In this document: piece by piece, positions 1 through 6,432 of the stretch
Layout of the letters: each line of letters opens with the position of its first letter
Numbering within the stretch: position 1 is the first letter of the stretch
NCBI GenBank assembly: GCA_945876405.1
Contig: CAMCOJ010000116.1
Coordinates: 1-6,703 of the forward strand
DNA: 6,703 nt
Source of the DNA: an uncultured Ruminococcus sp.
Lineage (GTDB): Bacteria > Bacillota > Clostridia > Oscillospirales > Ruminococcaceae
Direction: 5' to 3'
The notes under the pieces: generated by a model
Told to the model about the DNA's origin: nothing
The model's database searches: none
What the model saw: only the letters and a program-made list of their open reading frames with translations
Translations under genes and position numbers: made by a program

Positions 1-38
1 GAGTATCGTCGGCAGCGTCAGATGTGTATAAGAGACAG
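1..38 (+). other. Untrimmed Illumina Nextera (Tn5) sequencing adapter, non-genomic
   Basis: Positions 6-19 read TCGTCGGCAGCGTC and positions 20-38 read AGATGTGTATAAGAGACAG. Together they are the Nextera Read 1 transposase adapter, and the second part is the 19-bp hyperactive Tn5 mosaic end. The five bases before it (gagta) match the last five bases of the Nextera i5 index S507 (AAGGAGTA) as I remember it; that part is inference from a very short match. Genomic sequence should be taken to begin at position 39. This is a library artefact left at a contig end and not a resident transposon end, because no transposase or partner end is present. Confidence 0.97.
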
Positions 39-85
39 TATATATGGTAGATTAAAAAAATAAGAACATTGAAAATTATATTTTC

Positions 86-92
86 AGGAAAG
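86..92 (+). promoter_or_regulatory. Ribosome binding site of the Na/Pi cotransporter gene, ambiguous start
   Basis: AGGAAAG lies just upstream of three in-frame candidate starts: ATG at 95, GTG at 98 and ATG at 104. Measured from the AGGA core (86-89), the gaps are 5, 8 and 14 bases. ATG 95 or GTG 98 is therefore favoured on spacing. The proteins differ by at most three residues, so nothing functional depends on the choice. No convincing promoter is visible in the 56 genomic bases before the gene, and the adapter truncates whatever lay upstream. Confidence 0.55.
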
Positions 93-94
93 TA

Positions 95-1870
95 ATGGTG
101 AAAATGGGAATTTCAAATGTAATTGCTCTGCTTAGCGGAGTAGCCTTGTTCCTTTTTGGTATGACGCTTATGGGTGAAGGCCTTAAGGCGGTTGCCGGAA
201 GTAAACTTGAGATGGTTCTCTACAGGCTTTCAAGCACGCCGCTTAAGGGTGTTATTTTAGGAACAGGTATAACAGCGATTATTCAGTCCTCTTCAGCAAC
301 TTCAATCATGACCGTAGGATTTGTTAATTCAGGCATGATGAAGGTTAATCAGGCTATCGGTATTGTAATGGGTGCCATTCTCGGAACGTCGGTTACCGGA
401 TGGATTATCTGTCTTTCAGATGTGGGAGGCTCTTCATCAAGTCTTCTTTCACTGCTTTCAACAGCAACCCTTACAGGTATCGTAGCAATTATCGGTATCT
501 ATCTGCGAATGTTCTGCAAACAGAAATCAAAACAGCAGGTAGGTAATATCCTCATGGGTTTTGCGATACTTATGACTGGTATGGAAGCAATGAGTGCTTC
601 TGTTTCAGTTCTCCGTGACAATCCTGCTTTTATCGGAGTACTTACATCATTCAAAAACCCGATTATCGGTATACTTGTGGGTATGCTTATCACATGTATA
701 CTTCAGAGTGCCTCGGCTACTGTCGGTATTCTTCAGGCCCTTTCAGTAACGGGTGCGATTTCATTTGACTGTGCATTGCCTATTATTATGGGTATTGCCA
801 TAGGTGCAGCAGTTCCGGTTCTTCTCTCGGCACTGGGTACAAGCGTTTCAGGCAAGAGAACAGCATTTGTATATCTGCTTATCGACGTACTTGGTGTAAT
901 AATTATTTCTCTGGTATTTTACTCACTGAATGCATTTCTTCACTTCGAAATTATGAACGAGACTATGAACAAGGTGTCAATAGCACTTGTGAATACGCTG
1001 TTCAGATTTGCAACAGTTGTCATTCTGTTTCCTTTTATCAGATATCTTGAAAAGACAGTGAAGCTTATTTTCAGGGACAATCCTGAAGATATGGAAGAGA
1101 ATGCTGAGATTGACAGACTTGAAGATAAGTTTATTGCACATCCTGCAATTGCGATTGCGCAGAGTAAGGATGCAGTGAGTTCAATGGCAAGAAAGGCGAG
1201 AAAGAATATGTCGAGGGCTTTCTTCCTCCTCTATGACTACTCTGACGAACAGTATAACAAGATTCAGGCTAAGGAAGAAATCATTGACAAATACGAGGAC
1301 AAGCTTGGAACCTACATTGTAAAAATAACCGGTGCCGAACTTACTCAGGAACAGAGCCGTGAAGTGATGAAAATGCTTCATACTATAGGTGACTTTGAGC
1401 GTATTGCAGATCATGCAGTAAATATCTCAAACTGTGCAAAGGAAATGCACGACAAGAAACTTGTTTTCTCGGAAAAGGCTCAGGAAGAACTCAATGTTGT
1501 TATTTCTGCGGTTTCAGAGATAGTTGTGACTACCATCGAGGCATATGTGAACAATGACCTTGATACCGCTCATAAGGTTGAACCGCTTGATGAACTTATC
1601 GGCGGTCTCTGTGATGAACTTAAGATAAGACATGTAAAACGCCTTAAAACAGGTGAATGTACACTTGATCACGGATTTACATTCAACGATCTTCTGACAA
1701 ATTTCGAACGTATTGGTGCACACTGCTCAAATATCGCAGTTGCCACAATTGAACTTAGCCACGATGTTTATGATACACATGAGTATCTTGAAAGATTTAA
1801 ATCTGAAAACCTTAATGACTACAGCAGGAGGTTTGAAGCATACAGTATGCAGTACAGGCTTGATGACTGA
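95..1870 (+). CDS. Na+/phosphate cotransporter family protein with C-terminal PhoU domain
   Basis: This 591-residue inner-membrane protein belongs to the NptA/YjbB family (two Na_Pi_cotrans repeats plus PhoU). Such proteins move inorganic phosphate across the membrane with sodium; E. coli YjbB has been linked to phosphate export, so direction is uncertain. The N-terminal ~320 residues are hydrophobic, with about eight membrane or re-entrant segments. The two inverted repeats carry the signature QSSSAT at residues 64-69 and QSASAT at 204-209. GTSVTG at 98-103 follows the first, and the equivalent stretch in the second repeat (233-248) is more degenerate. Residues ~350-560 are soluble and helical, with two PhoU-type helices: DFERIADHAVNIS near 433-445 and NFERIGAHCSNIA near 536-548, the acidic/histidine pattern used for metal binding. 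Length is typical of the PhoU-fused subfamily. No pst or pho genes are adjacent. galE follows after 46 bases and may be read from the same transcript. The family call is strong; substrate and direction are inferred. Confidence 0.93.
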   Translation: MVKMGISNVIALLSGVALFLFGMTLMGEGLKAVAGSKLEMVLYRLSSTPLKGVILGTGITAIIQSSSATSIMTVGFVNSGMMKVNQAIGIVMGAILGTSVTGWIICLSDVGGSSSSLLSLLSTATLTGIVAIIGIYLRMFCKQKSKQQVGNILMGFAILMTGMEAMSASVSVLRDNPAFIGVLTSFKNPIIGILVGMLITCILQSASATVGILQALSVTGAISFDCALPIIMGIAIGAAVPVLLSALGTSVSGKRTAFVYLLIDVLGVIIISLVFYSLNAFLHFEIMNETMNKVSIALVNTLFRFATVVILFPFIRYLEKTVKLIFRDNPEDMEENAEIDRLEDKFIAHPAIAIAQSKDAVSSMARKARKNMSRAFFLLYDYSDEQYNKIQAKEEIIDKYEDKLGTYIVKITGAELTQEQSREVMKMLHTIGDFERIADHAVNISNCAKEMHDKKLVFSEKAQEELNVVISAVSEIVVTTIEAYVNNDLDTAHKVEPLDELIGGLCDELKIRHVKRLKTGECTLDHGFTFNDLLTNFERIGAHCSNIAVATIELSHDVYDTHEYLERFKSENLNDYSRRFEAYSMQYRLDD

Positions 1871-1900
1871 TCTAAGAGTTTTGCTGTAAATAAAATACAG

Positions 1901-1907
1901 AAGGAGA
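1901..1907 (+). promoter_or_regulatory. Ribosome binding site of galE
   Basis: AAGGAGA stands 9 bases before the galE ATG at 1917 and fixes that start. The 46-base gap between the two + strand genes contains no terminator hairpin, which is compatible with co-transcription. A TAAAAT box at 1891-1896 has no acceptable -35 partner. Confidence 0.8.
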
Positions 1908-1916
1908 ATACAAACT

Positions 1917-2936
1917 ATGTCAAAAATATTACTTGCCGGCGGTGCCGGATATATCGGTTCACACACAGCGGTTGAACTTCTCGAATCAGGTTATGATGTT
2001 GTTATCGCTGATAACTTCTCAAACAGCTGTCCTGAGTCAGTAAAGAGAGTGGAGCAGATAACAGGAAAGTCCGTTAAGCTTTACGAAGTGGATATCAGGG
2101 ATGCAGCGAAACTTGAGAATGTTTTTTCTGAAAACAGCATTGATGCGGTAATTCACTTTGCCGGCCTTAAGGCTGTAGGTGAGTCGGTTGAAAAGCCGGT
2201 GCTCTACTACAGAAACAATATCGATACAACACTTTCACTTCTTGAATGCATGAAAAAATATGATGTTAAGAATATAATCTTCTCTTCATCAGCTACAGTT
2301 TACGGTGAAGAAAATCCTGTTCCTTATACTGAGGAAATGAAGCGCGGAACCTGCACAAATCCTTATGGCTGGACCAAGGTTATGATGGAGCAGATACTTG
2401 AGGATACAGCGAAGGCTGACAGCAGCATGTCGGTTGTTCTTCTTAGATACTTTAATCCGATTGGTGCACATGAATCAGGTATGATTGGTGAGGATCCTCA
2501 GGGGATTCCGAACAATCTTATGCCGTATGTTGCGCAGGTTGCAGTAGGAAGAAGGGATCATCTTACTATTTTCGGTGATGACTATCCGACACCTGACGGA
2601 ACATGCAGACGCGACTATATTCATGTTGTTGACCTTGCTAAGGGGCATGTGAAGGCTGTGGAATATGTTGTGAAGAATAAGGGTGTTGAGGTATTTAATC
2701 TTGGCACGGGTACGCCGTACAGTGTTACTGAGATTGTTACTGCTTTTGAGAAGGCTAATGATATTAAGATTAAGTATGAGTACGGCCAGAGAAGAGCAGG
2801 GGATCTTCCGGAGAGTTATGCGAATGCGGATAAGGCACTGAAGGTGCTTGGATGGAAGACGGAGAAGAATCTTGAGGATATGTGCAGGGATTTGTGGAAC
2901 TGGCAGAGGAATAATCCGCAGGGGTACAGCAAGTAA
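1917..2936 (+). CDS. galE: UDP-glucose 4-epimerase GalE
   Basis: This cytoplasmic NAD-dependent enzyme interconverts UDP-glucose and UDP-galactose in the Leloir pathway and supplies UDP-galactose for cell-surface polysaccharides. It has 339 residues, against 338 in E. coli. The Rossmann motif GGAGYIGSH is at residues 8-16 (G8, G11, G14). Also present are the conserved FAGLKAVGESV at 81-91, the catalytic SSSATVYG at 123-130 with Ser125 equivalent to E. coli Ser124, and the Tyr150/Lys154 YxxxK pair. The substrate-binding GEDPQGIPNNLMPY is at 191-204, RRDYIHVVDL at 231-240, and the protein ends in the usual NPQGY. Aligning GDLPESYAN (295-303) with E. coli GDLPAYWAD puts Ser300 at the position of E. 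coli Tyr299, the residue that limits substrate size. Human GalE has Cys there and also accepts UDP-GlcNAc/GalNAc, so dual activity is plausible. Lys and Glu codons shift towards AAG/GAG in the last ~100 codons. The gene converges on trpA and is terminated by the hairpin at 2957-2997. Confidence 0.97.
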   Translation: MSKILLAGGAGYIGSHTAVELLESGYDVVIADNFSNSCPESVKRVEQITGKSVKLYEVDIRDAAKLENVFSENSIDAVIHFAGLKAVGESVEKPVLYYRNNIDTTLSLLECMKKYDVKNIIFSSSATVYGEENPVPYTEEMKRGTCTNPYGWTKVMMEQILEDTAKADSSMSVVLLRYFNPIGAHESGMIGEDPQGIPNNLMPYVAQVAVGRRDHLTIFGDDYPTPDGTCRRDYIHVVDLAKGHVKAVEYVVKNKGVEVFNLGTGTPYSVTEIVTAFEKANDIKIKYEYGQRRAGDLPESYANADKALKVLGWKTEKNLEDMCRDLWNWQRNNPQGYSK

Positions 2937-2956
2937 AATTTGATTTTTATATAAAT

Positions 2957-2997
2957 AAAACGGCTCATCTTTTGTAAATTGAAGATGAGCCGTTTTT
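2957..2997. terminator. Bidirectional Rho-independent terminator between galE and trpA
   Basis: Bases 2957-2971 (AAAACGGCTCATCTT) are perfectly complementary to 2982-2996, giving a 15-bp stem with a 10-base loop. The A-tract at the left and the T-tract at 2993-2997 make the structure work in both directions. For galE the stem ends in TTTTT. For the trp operon on the - strand it ends in TTTT followed by an AT-rich stretch, so it is probably somewhat weaker that way. It starts 21 bases after the galE stop and lies about 60 bases beyond the trpA stop. Confidence 0.92.
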
Positions 2998-3020
2998 GCA
3001 GTTTGTTTTTGTTTATTTTT

Positions 3021-3045
3021 TGCAGGGCTTTGCGGTCGCCCTGCA
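3021..3045. repeat. GC-rich inverted repeat just downstream of trpA
   Basis: TGCAGGGC (3021-3028) pairs perfectly with GCCCTGCA (3038-3045), giving an 8-bp stem with a 9-base loop. It lies nine bases past the trpA stop. On neither strand is it followed by a T-tract: the - strand transcript continues into an A-rich stretch. It therefore does not look like a terminator. It may be a 3'-end stabilising hairpin or a copy of a dispersed palindromic element; the window holds only this one copy, so neither can be shown here. Confidence 0.6.
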
Positions 3046-3053
3046 CCTTCGCG

Positions 3054-3848
3054 TTAATTGTCCAGGGCGTCTCTTAATGATGCTGTGAATTCTGATATTT
3101 TCTTTGTGGATTCGGCTCTGTTGTTTTCGTCTATGAGACGGACTACAGCACTGCCTGTGATTACGCCGTCGGCGTACTGTTTCAGATCGCGGACCTGTTC
3201 AGGGGTGGAGATGCCGAAGCCGAGGATATTAGGAATTTTTGAGTATTTGTTTACATTTTCAAAGAATGAAGTGAAGTCAGTGTCGAGGTGTTCTCTTACG
3301 CCGGTTACGCCGGTTGATGATACGCAGTAGAGGAAACCTCTTGCTGAAGCAGCAATTTTCTCTATTCTGCCGAATGAAACAGGAGTAACAAGGCTTATTG
3401 ATATAATGCCGTTTTTGTCTGCGTCTTCTTTTATTTCATCATATTCTTCGTAAGGAAGATCAGGGATTATTACACCATCGATGCCGCTTTCCTTACACTG
3501 GCTGAAAAATTTTTCTGTGCCATACCTGAAAACTGTATTCACATAGAGCATAAGGAGGAGAGGCATATCTGTACTTTTTCTGATTCTCTTTACCATCTCA
3601 AATGTTCCTGCAAGTGTTGTGTTTCTTTCAAGAGCCTTAAGGCTTGCTTCCTGAATTATCGGACCTTCTGCGACAGGGTCTGAGAAAGGAACACCGATTT
3701 CGATTATGTCTGCTCCGGCTTTGTCCATTGCAAGTACGGCATCCTCAGTCTGTTCATATCCGCCACAGCCTGCTGTTATGTATGTAACAAGTGCTTTTCT
3801 GTTCTGTGCCTTGAGTTCTGCAAGGCGTGTTTCAATTCTATTGTTCAT
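3054..3848 (-). CDS. trpA: Tryptophan synthase alpha subunit TrpA
   Basis: TrpA cleaves indole-3-glycerol phosphate to indole and glyceraldehyde-3-phosphate and passes the indole through a tunnel to TrpB. It is a 264-residue TIM barrel, close to the 268 of E. coli. Catalytic Glu50 (enteric Glu49) is in [14 protein letters not shown] at 50-63. Enteric Asp60, which contacts the indole nitrogen, is Glu61 here. SSTGVTG at 177-183 is the mobile loop 6, and FGISTPEQV at 211-219 and GVITGSAVV at 228-236 form the phosphate-binding loops. TAGCGGYE at 25-32 replaces the more common TAGDP stretch. The start overlaps the end of trpB by 11 bases, out of frame, and a GAGGAG site 9 bases upstream sits inside trpB, so the two subunits should be made in balance. 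It is the last gene of the operon. The identification is secure. Confidence 0.97.
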   Translation of the reverse strand: MNNRIETRLAELKAQNRKALVTYITAGCGGYEQTEDAVLAMDKAGADIIEIGVPFSDPVAEGPIIQEASLKALERNTTLAGTFEMVKRIRKSTDMPLLLMLYVNTVFRYGTEKFFSQCKESGIDGVIIPDLPYEEYDEIKEDADKNGIISISLVTPVSFGRIEKIAASARGFLYCVSSTGVTGVREHLDTDFTSFFENVNKYSKIPNILGFGISTPEQVRDLKQYADGVITGSAVVRLIDENNRAESTKKISEFTASLRDALDN

Positions 3849-5031
3849 CTATATTAACTCCTCTGTACTTAGCTATTGAATAAACGTCCTTGTCTCCGCG
3901 TCCTGAGAGACATACTATCATAATCTGGTCCTTAGTCATCTTCTTTGCTTCCTTTATAGCAGCAGCAACAGCATGAGATGACTCTATGGCAGGAATAATG
4001 CCTTCCGTTTTAGACAGGTATTCAAATGCGCATACTGCTTCCTCGTCAGTTATATCCACATATTCCGCACGGCCTGTTTCAAACAGATTTGCGTGTTCAG
4101 GTCCTACACCAGGATAGTCAAGACCGGCCGAAATTGAGTATACCGGATCAATCTGACCTTCTTCATTCTGAAGGAAGAGAGATTTCATTCCGTGGAAAAT
4201 ACCAACTGAACCCTTTGTCATAGTTGCTGCATGGAGAGCAGTATCCACACCCTTGCCGGCAGCTTCGGCACCGATGAGTCTCACTTCCTTATCAGGAATG
4301 AAGTTGTAGAACATACCCATGGCGTTTGAACCGCCGCCAACACAAGCTACAACTGCATCAGGAAGTCTTCCTTCCTTTTCAAGTATCTGTGCCCTTGCTT
4401 CTTCTGAAATAATCTTCTGGAAGTTTCTTACCATTTCCGGATACGGATAAGGACCCATTACAGAGCCTATACAGTAAAATGTATTTTCAGAATTTGCAGC
4501 CCAGTCTCTCATGGCTTCATTTATTGCGTCCTTAAGAGTTTTTGTACCGCTGTCAACCGGAGTAACTGAAGCACCCAGAAGCTGCATTCTGTAAACGTTA
4601 AGAGACTGTCTCTCTGTATCCTCACGTCCCATGTATACCTGACATTCAAGGCCCATAAGAGCGGCTACAGTAGCTGTGGCAACGCCGTGCTGACCGGCAC
4701 CTGTTTCAGCTATTACTCTTTTTTTGCCCATTTTCTTTGCAAGGAGAAGCTGACCAAGAACGTTGTTTATCTTGTGTGAGCCTGTGTGGTTGAGATCTTC
4801 TCTTTTGAAGTAAATCTTCGGACCTCCGAGATCCTTTGTCATCTTGTCTGCATAGTAGAGCATTGAAGGTCTTGATGCATAGTCTCTGTAGAGAGTTCTG
4901 AGTTCGTTTATGAATTCAGGATCATTGATGTATTTGTTGTATGCCTTGTCAAGTTCCTCAACGGCATGCATAACGGTTTCAGGGACATACTGTCCTCCGA
5001 ATTTACCAAATCTGCCTTTTTCCTGTGACAT
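3838..5031 (-). CDS. trpB: Tryptophan synthase beta subunit TrpB
   Basis: TrpB is the PLP-dependent subunit that condenses indole with L-serine to give L-tryptophan in the alpha2-beta2 complex. From the ATG at 5031 it has 397 residues, equal to E. coli TrpB, and residue numbers match: PLP-lysine Lys87 in [10 protein letters not shown] (81-90), Glu109 in AETGAGQHG (108-116), the phosphate-binding GGGSNA at 232-237, Asp305 in [13 protein letters not shown] (301-313), and LSGRGDKD at 375-382. [13 protein letters not shown] near the N-terminus is typical of the TrpB1 type that pairs with TrpA. The frame stays open to a TTG at 5052, but that adds only seven residues (MKGMIIK) lying inside trpF, so I prefer ATG 5031. 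That start follows the trpF stop after one base. All key residues are present; the enzyme should be active. Confidence 0.97.
   Translation of the reverse strand: MSQEKGRFGKFGGQYVPETVMHAVEELDKAYNKYINDPEFINELRTLYRDYASRPSMLYYADKMTKDLGGPKIYFKREDLNHTGSHKINNVLGQLLLAKKMGKKRVIAETGAGQHGVATATVAALMGLECQVYMGREDTERQSLNVYRMQLLGASVTPVDSGTKTLKDAINEAMRDWAANSENTFYCIGSVMGPYPYPEMVRNFQKIISEEARAQILEKEGRLPDAVVACVGGGSNAMGMFYNFIPDKEVRLIGAEAAGKGVDTALHAATMTKGSVGIFHGMKSLFLQNEEGQIDPVYSISAGLDYPGVGPEHANLFETGRAEYVDITDEEAVCAFEYLSKTEGIIPAIESSHAVAAAIKEAKKMTKDQIMIVCLSGRGDKDVYSIAKYRGVNIDEQ
3858..3863 (-). promoter_or_regulatory. Ribosome binding site of trpA, inside the trpB 3' end
   Basis: On the - strand this reads GAGGAG and stands 9 bases before the trpA ATG at 3848. 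It lies within the last codons of trpB. It supports the 11-base trpB/trpA overlap as real and allows reinitiation by ribosomes finishing trpB. Confidence 0.85.
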
Positions 5032-5032
5032 T

Positions 5033-5653
5033 TTAATAATCATTCCTTTCAAGTAAATCAGTTATTTTTTTCATTTTATTTAAATTTTTTGTTCCTTCAG
5101 TTTCTATTCCTCCGGATATGTCAAGTCCGAACGGTGAAAGTTCCGACACAGCTGACAGAATGTTCTGTTCATTAAGTCCTCCGGCAATGAAGAACGGAGT
5201 TTTAATTGTGGTATTCTTTATAATATTCCAGTCAGCTGTTTTGCCTGTTCCGCCGTATTGTGATACAGAAAAACTGTCGAGCAGGAGTTTGTCTGCCTGC
5301 ATCATGTCTGCTTTCTGTATATCACCGGAATCTCTGACTCTCACAGCCTTCCAGATTTCACAGTCTGTTATTTTTCTGAGAGAATTAATAAATTCTTCAT
5401 TTTCATCTCCGTGAAGCTGTATAATGTCAAGTTTTGCTGTGTGTACTGTGTTCATTATATTTTCCTGTGATTCATTTACAAAAACTCCGGCTTTTTTTAT
5501 TTCAGGACGTATTATCTCTGATAATTCAGCAGCATCTTCCGGAGAAATATACCTTCGTGAAGGTGCAAAAACAAATCCGACATAGTCAGGCAAGGTGATG
5601 TTTACATATTCGGCGTCCTGTTTTCTTCTGATACCGCAGAATTTTAACTTCAT
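5033..5653 (-). CDS. trpF: Phosphoribosylanthranilate isomerase TrpF
   Basis: TrpF carries out the Amadori rearrangement of N-(5'-phosphoribosyl)anthranilate to CdRP, the substrate of TrpC. It is a 206-residue monofunctional TIM barrel, within the family's usual range and not fused to TrpC as in enteric bacteria. KFCGIR at residues 4-9 holds the catalytic base Cys6, and LLLDSFS at 123-129 holds the general acid Asp126. [10 protein letters not shown] at 27-36, QLHGDE at 79-84, GGTGKTADW at 134-142, FIAGGLN at 155-161 and [14 protein letters not shown] at 177-190 are the remaining family signatures around the phosphate and ring pockets. The ATG overlaps the trpC stop in an ATGA quartet, and GAGGG (5659-5663) is 5 bases upstream. 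Its own stop is one base from the preferred trpB start. Confidence 0.96.
   Translation of the reverse strand: MKLKFCGIRRKQDAEYVNITLPDYVGFVFAPSRRYISPEDAAELSEIIRPEIKKAGVFVNESQENIMNTVHTAKLDIIQLHGDENEEFINSLRKITDCEIWKAVRVRDSGDIQKADMMQADKLLLDSFSVSQYGGTGKTADWNIIKNTTIKTPFFIAGGLNEQNILSAVSELSPFGLDISGGIETEGTKNLNKMKKITDLLERNDY
5044..5049 (-). promoter_or_regulatory. Ribosome binding site of trpB, deciding the start
   Basis: On the - strand this reads AAAGGA. It is 12 bases from the ATG at 5031, a little long, and directly abuts another in-frame ATG at 5043, which is too close to use. The TTG at 5052 overlaps its upstream flank. Only 5031 is workable, and it gives the canonical 397-residue TrpB. The long spacing suggests trpB relies partly on coupling to trpF. 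Confidence 0.6.
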
Positions 5654-6432
5654 ATTATCCCTCTTCTGAGTTCTGCAATCTTTTCTTCAACATTCTCTGC
5701 TCTCATAAGAGTTTCACCTATAAGTACAGCATCAGCTCCGTAGGAACGGAGAAGCTTCATATCTTCACTGGTACTTATTCCGCTTTCCGAGACAACTGTA
5801 CAGCCTTCAGGCAGCTTTGCGGCTAGTTCTCCGGTGGTTTTCAGTCTGACATCAAATGTTTTAAGATTCCTGTTGTTTATGCCTATTATATCAGGCTTTG
5901 CAGGAAGGAGGTTTCTTAGTTCATCTTCATTGTGTATTTCGCAGAGGCAGTTTAGTTCCAGAGACTTTGCTGTATCCATGAATTTTATTATTGTTTCGGT
6001 ATCAAGTATTGCAGATATCAGAAGAACTGCGTCGGCACCGATAACCTTTGCTTCATATATCTGATATTCATCAATGATAAAGTCTTTTCTAAGAATAGGA
6101 AGATTAACTTTTTCGCGTATTTCTTTAAGATATCTGCTGCTGCCCTGAAAATAGAATTCCTCGGTCAGACATGAGATTGCCGAGGCACCGGCTTTTTCAT
6201 ATTTTACAGCCTGTTCAGCCGGGTGAAAGTCCTCGCAGATTACTTTCTTTGAGGGCGAAGCCTTTTTCACTTCTGAAATAATGCTTATTCCCGGAGCGTT
6301 AAGAGCATCTCTGAAGTTCAGAGTTTTTCGGGTGCAGGAAAGTGCTGCCTTTTTCATTTCCTCCGGTGAAATTTCTGATTTTTCACGTAAAAGCTGAATT
6401 TTTCTCTTTTCGATAATATCATCAAGAATCAT
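5650..6432 (-). CDS. trpC: Indole-3-glycerol phosphate synthase TrpC
   Basis: TrpC converts CdRP to indole-3-glycerol phosphate with loss of CO2 and water. It is a 260-residue stand-alone TIM-barrel enzyme, normal for the family. ISEVKKASPSK at residues 52-62 includes Glu54 and Lys56, the equivalents of the family's Glu51/Lys53. LRKDFIIDEYQI at 114-125 contains the general-acid Lys116, LCEIHNEDEL at 163-172 contains the catalytic Glu165, and GINNRNLKTF at 184-193, VSESGI at 214-219 and VLIGETLM at 236-243 complete the active and phosphate sites. The start ATG shares one base with the trpD stop (TGATG), and a strong GGAGG (6442-6446) precedes it by 9 bases inside trpD. The stop overlaps trpF by 4 bases. 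Sequence and context agree. Confidence 0.97.
   Translation of the reverse strand: MILDDIIEKRKIQLLREKSEISPEEMKKAALSCTRKTLNFRDALNAPGISIISEVKKASPSKKVICEDFHPAEQAVKYEKAGASAISCLTEEFYFQGSSRYLKEIREKVNLPILRKDFIIDEYQIYEAKVIGADAVLLISAILDTETIIKFMDTAKSLELNCLCEIHNEDELRNLLPAKPDIIGINNRNLKTFDVRLKTTGELAAKLPEGCTVVSESGISTSEDMKLLRSYGADAVLIGETLMRAENVEEKIAELRRGII

Noticed and set aside
20..38. Tn5 mosaic end as a sign of a transposon at the left edge
   Set aside because: It is joined exactly to the Nextera adapter sequence and has no transposase or second end. It is library DNA.
69..82. Promoter-like TTGAAA (69) and TATATT (77) before the Na/Pi gene
   Set aside because: Only two bases separate them, and neither has a partner at the right distance. 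The region is simply AT-rich and truncated by the adapter.
1860..1896. Possible galE promoter: TTGATG at 1860 and TAAAAT at 1891
   Set aside because: The spacer between the two boxes is 25 bases, too long for a sigma-A promoter, and no better -35 lies at 16-18 bases.
3021..3045. GC-rich hairpin as the trp operon terminator
   Set aside because: Reading the - strand, it is followed by an A-rich stretch with no T-tract. The stem at 2957-2996 is the proper terminator.
3058..3330. Open frame on the + strand inside trpA (90 residues)
   Set aside because: It is antisense to a conserved gene with intact motifs, has no ribosome site and no recognisable domain. The other antisense frames, such as 5118-5414, 4026-4223 and 1181-1414, fail in the same way.
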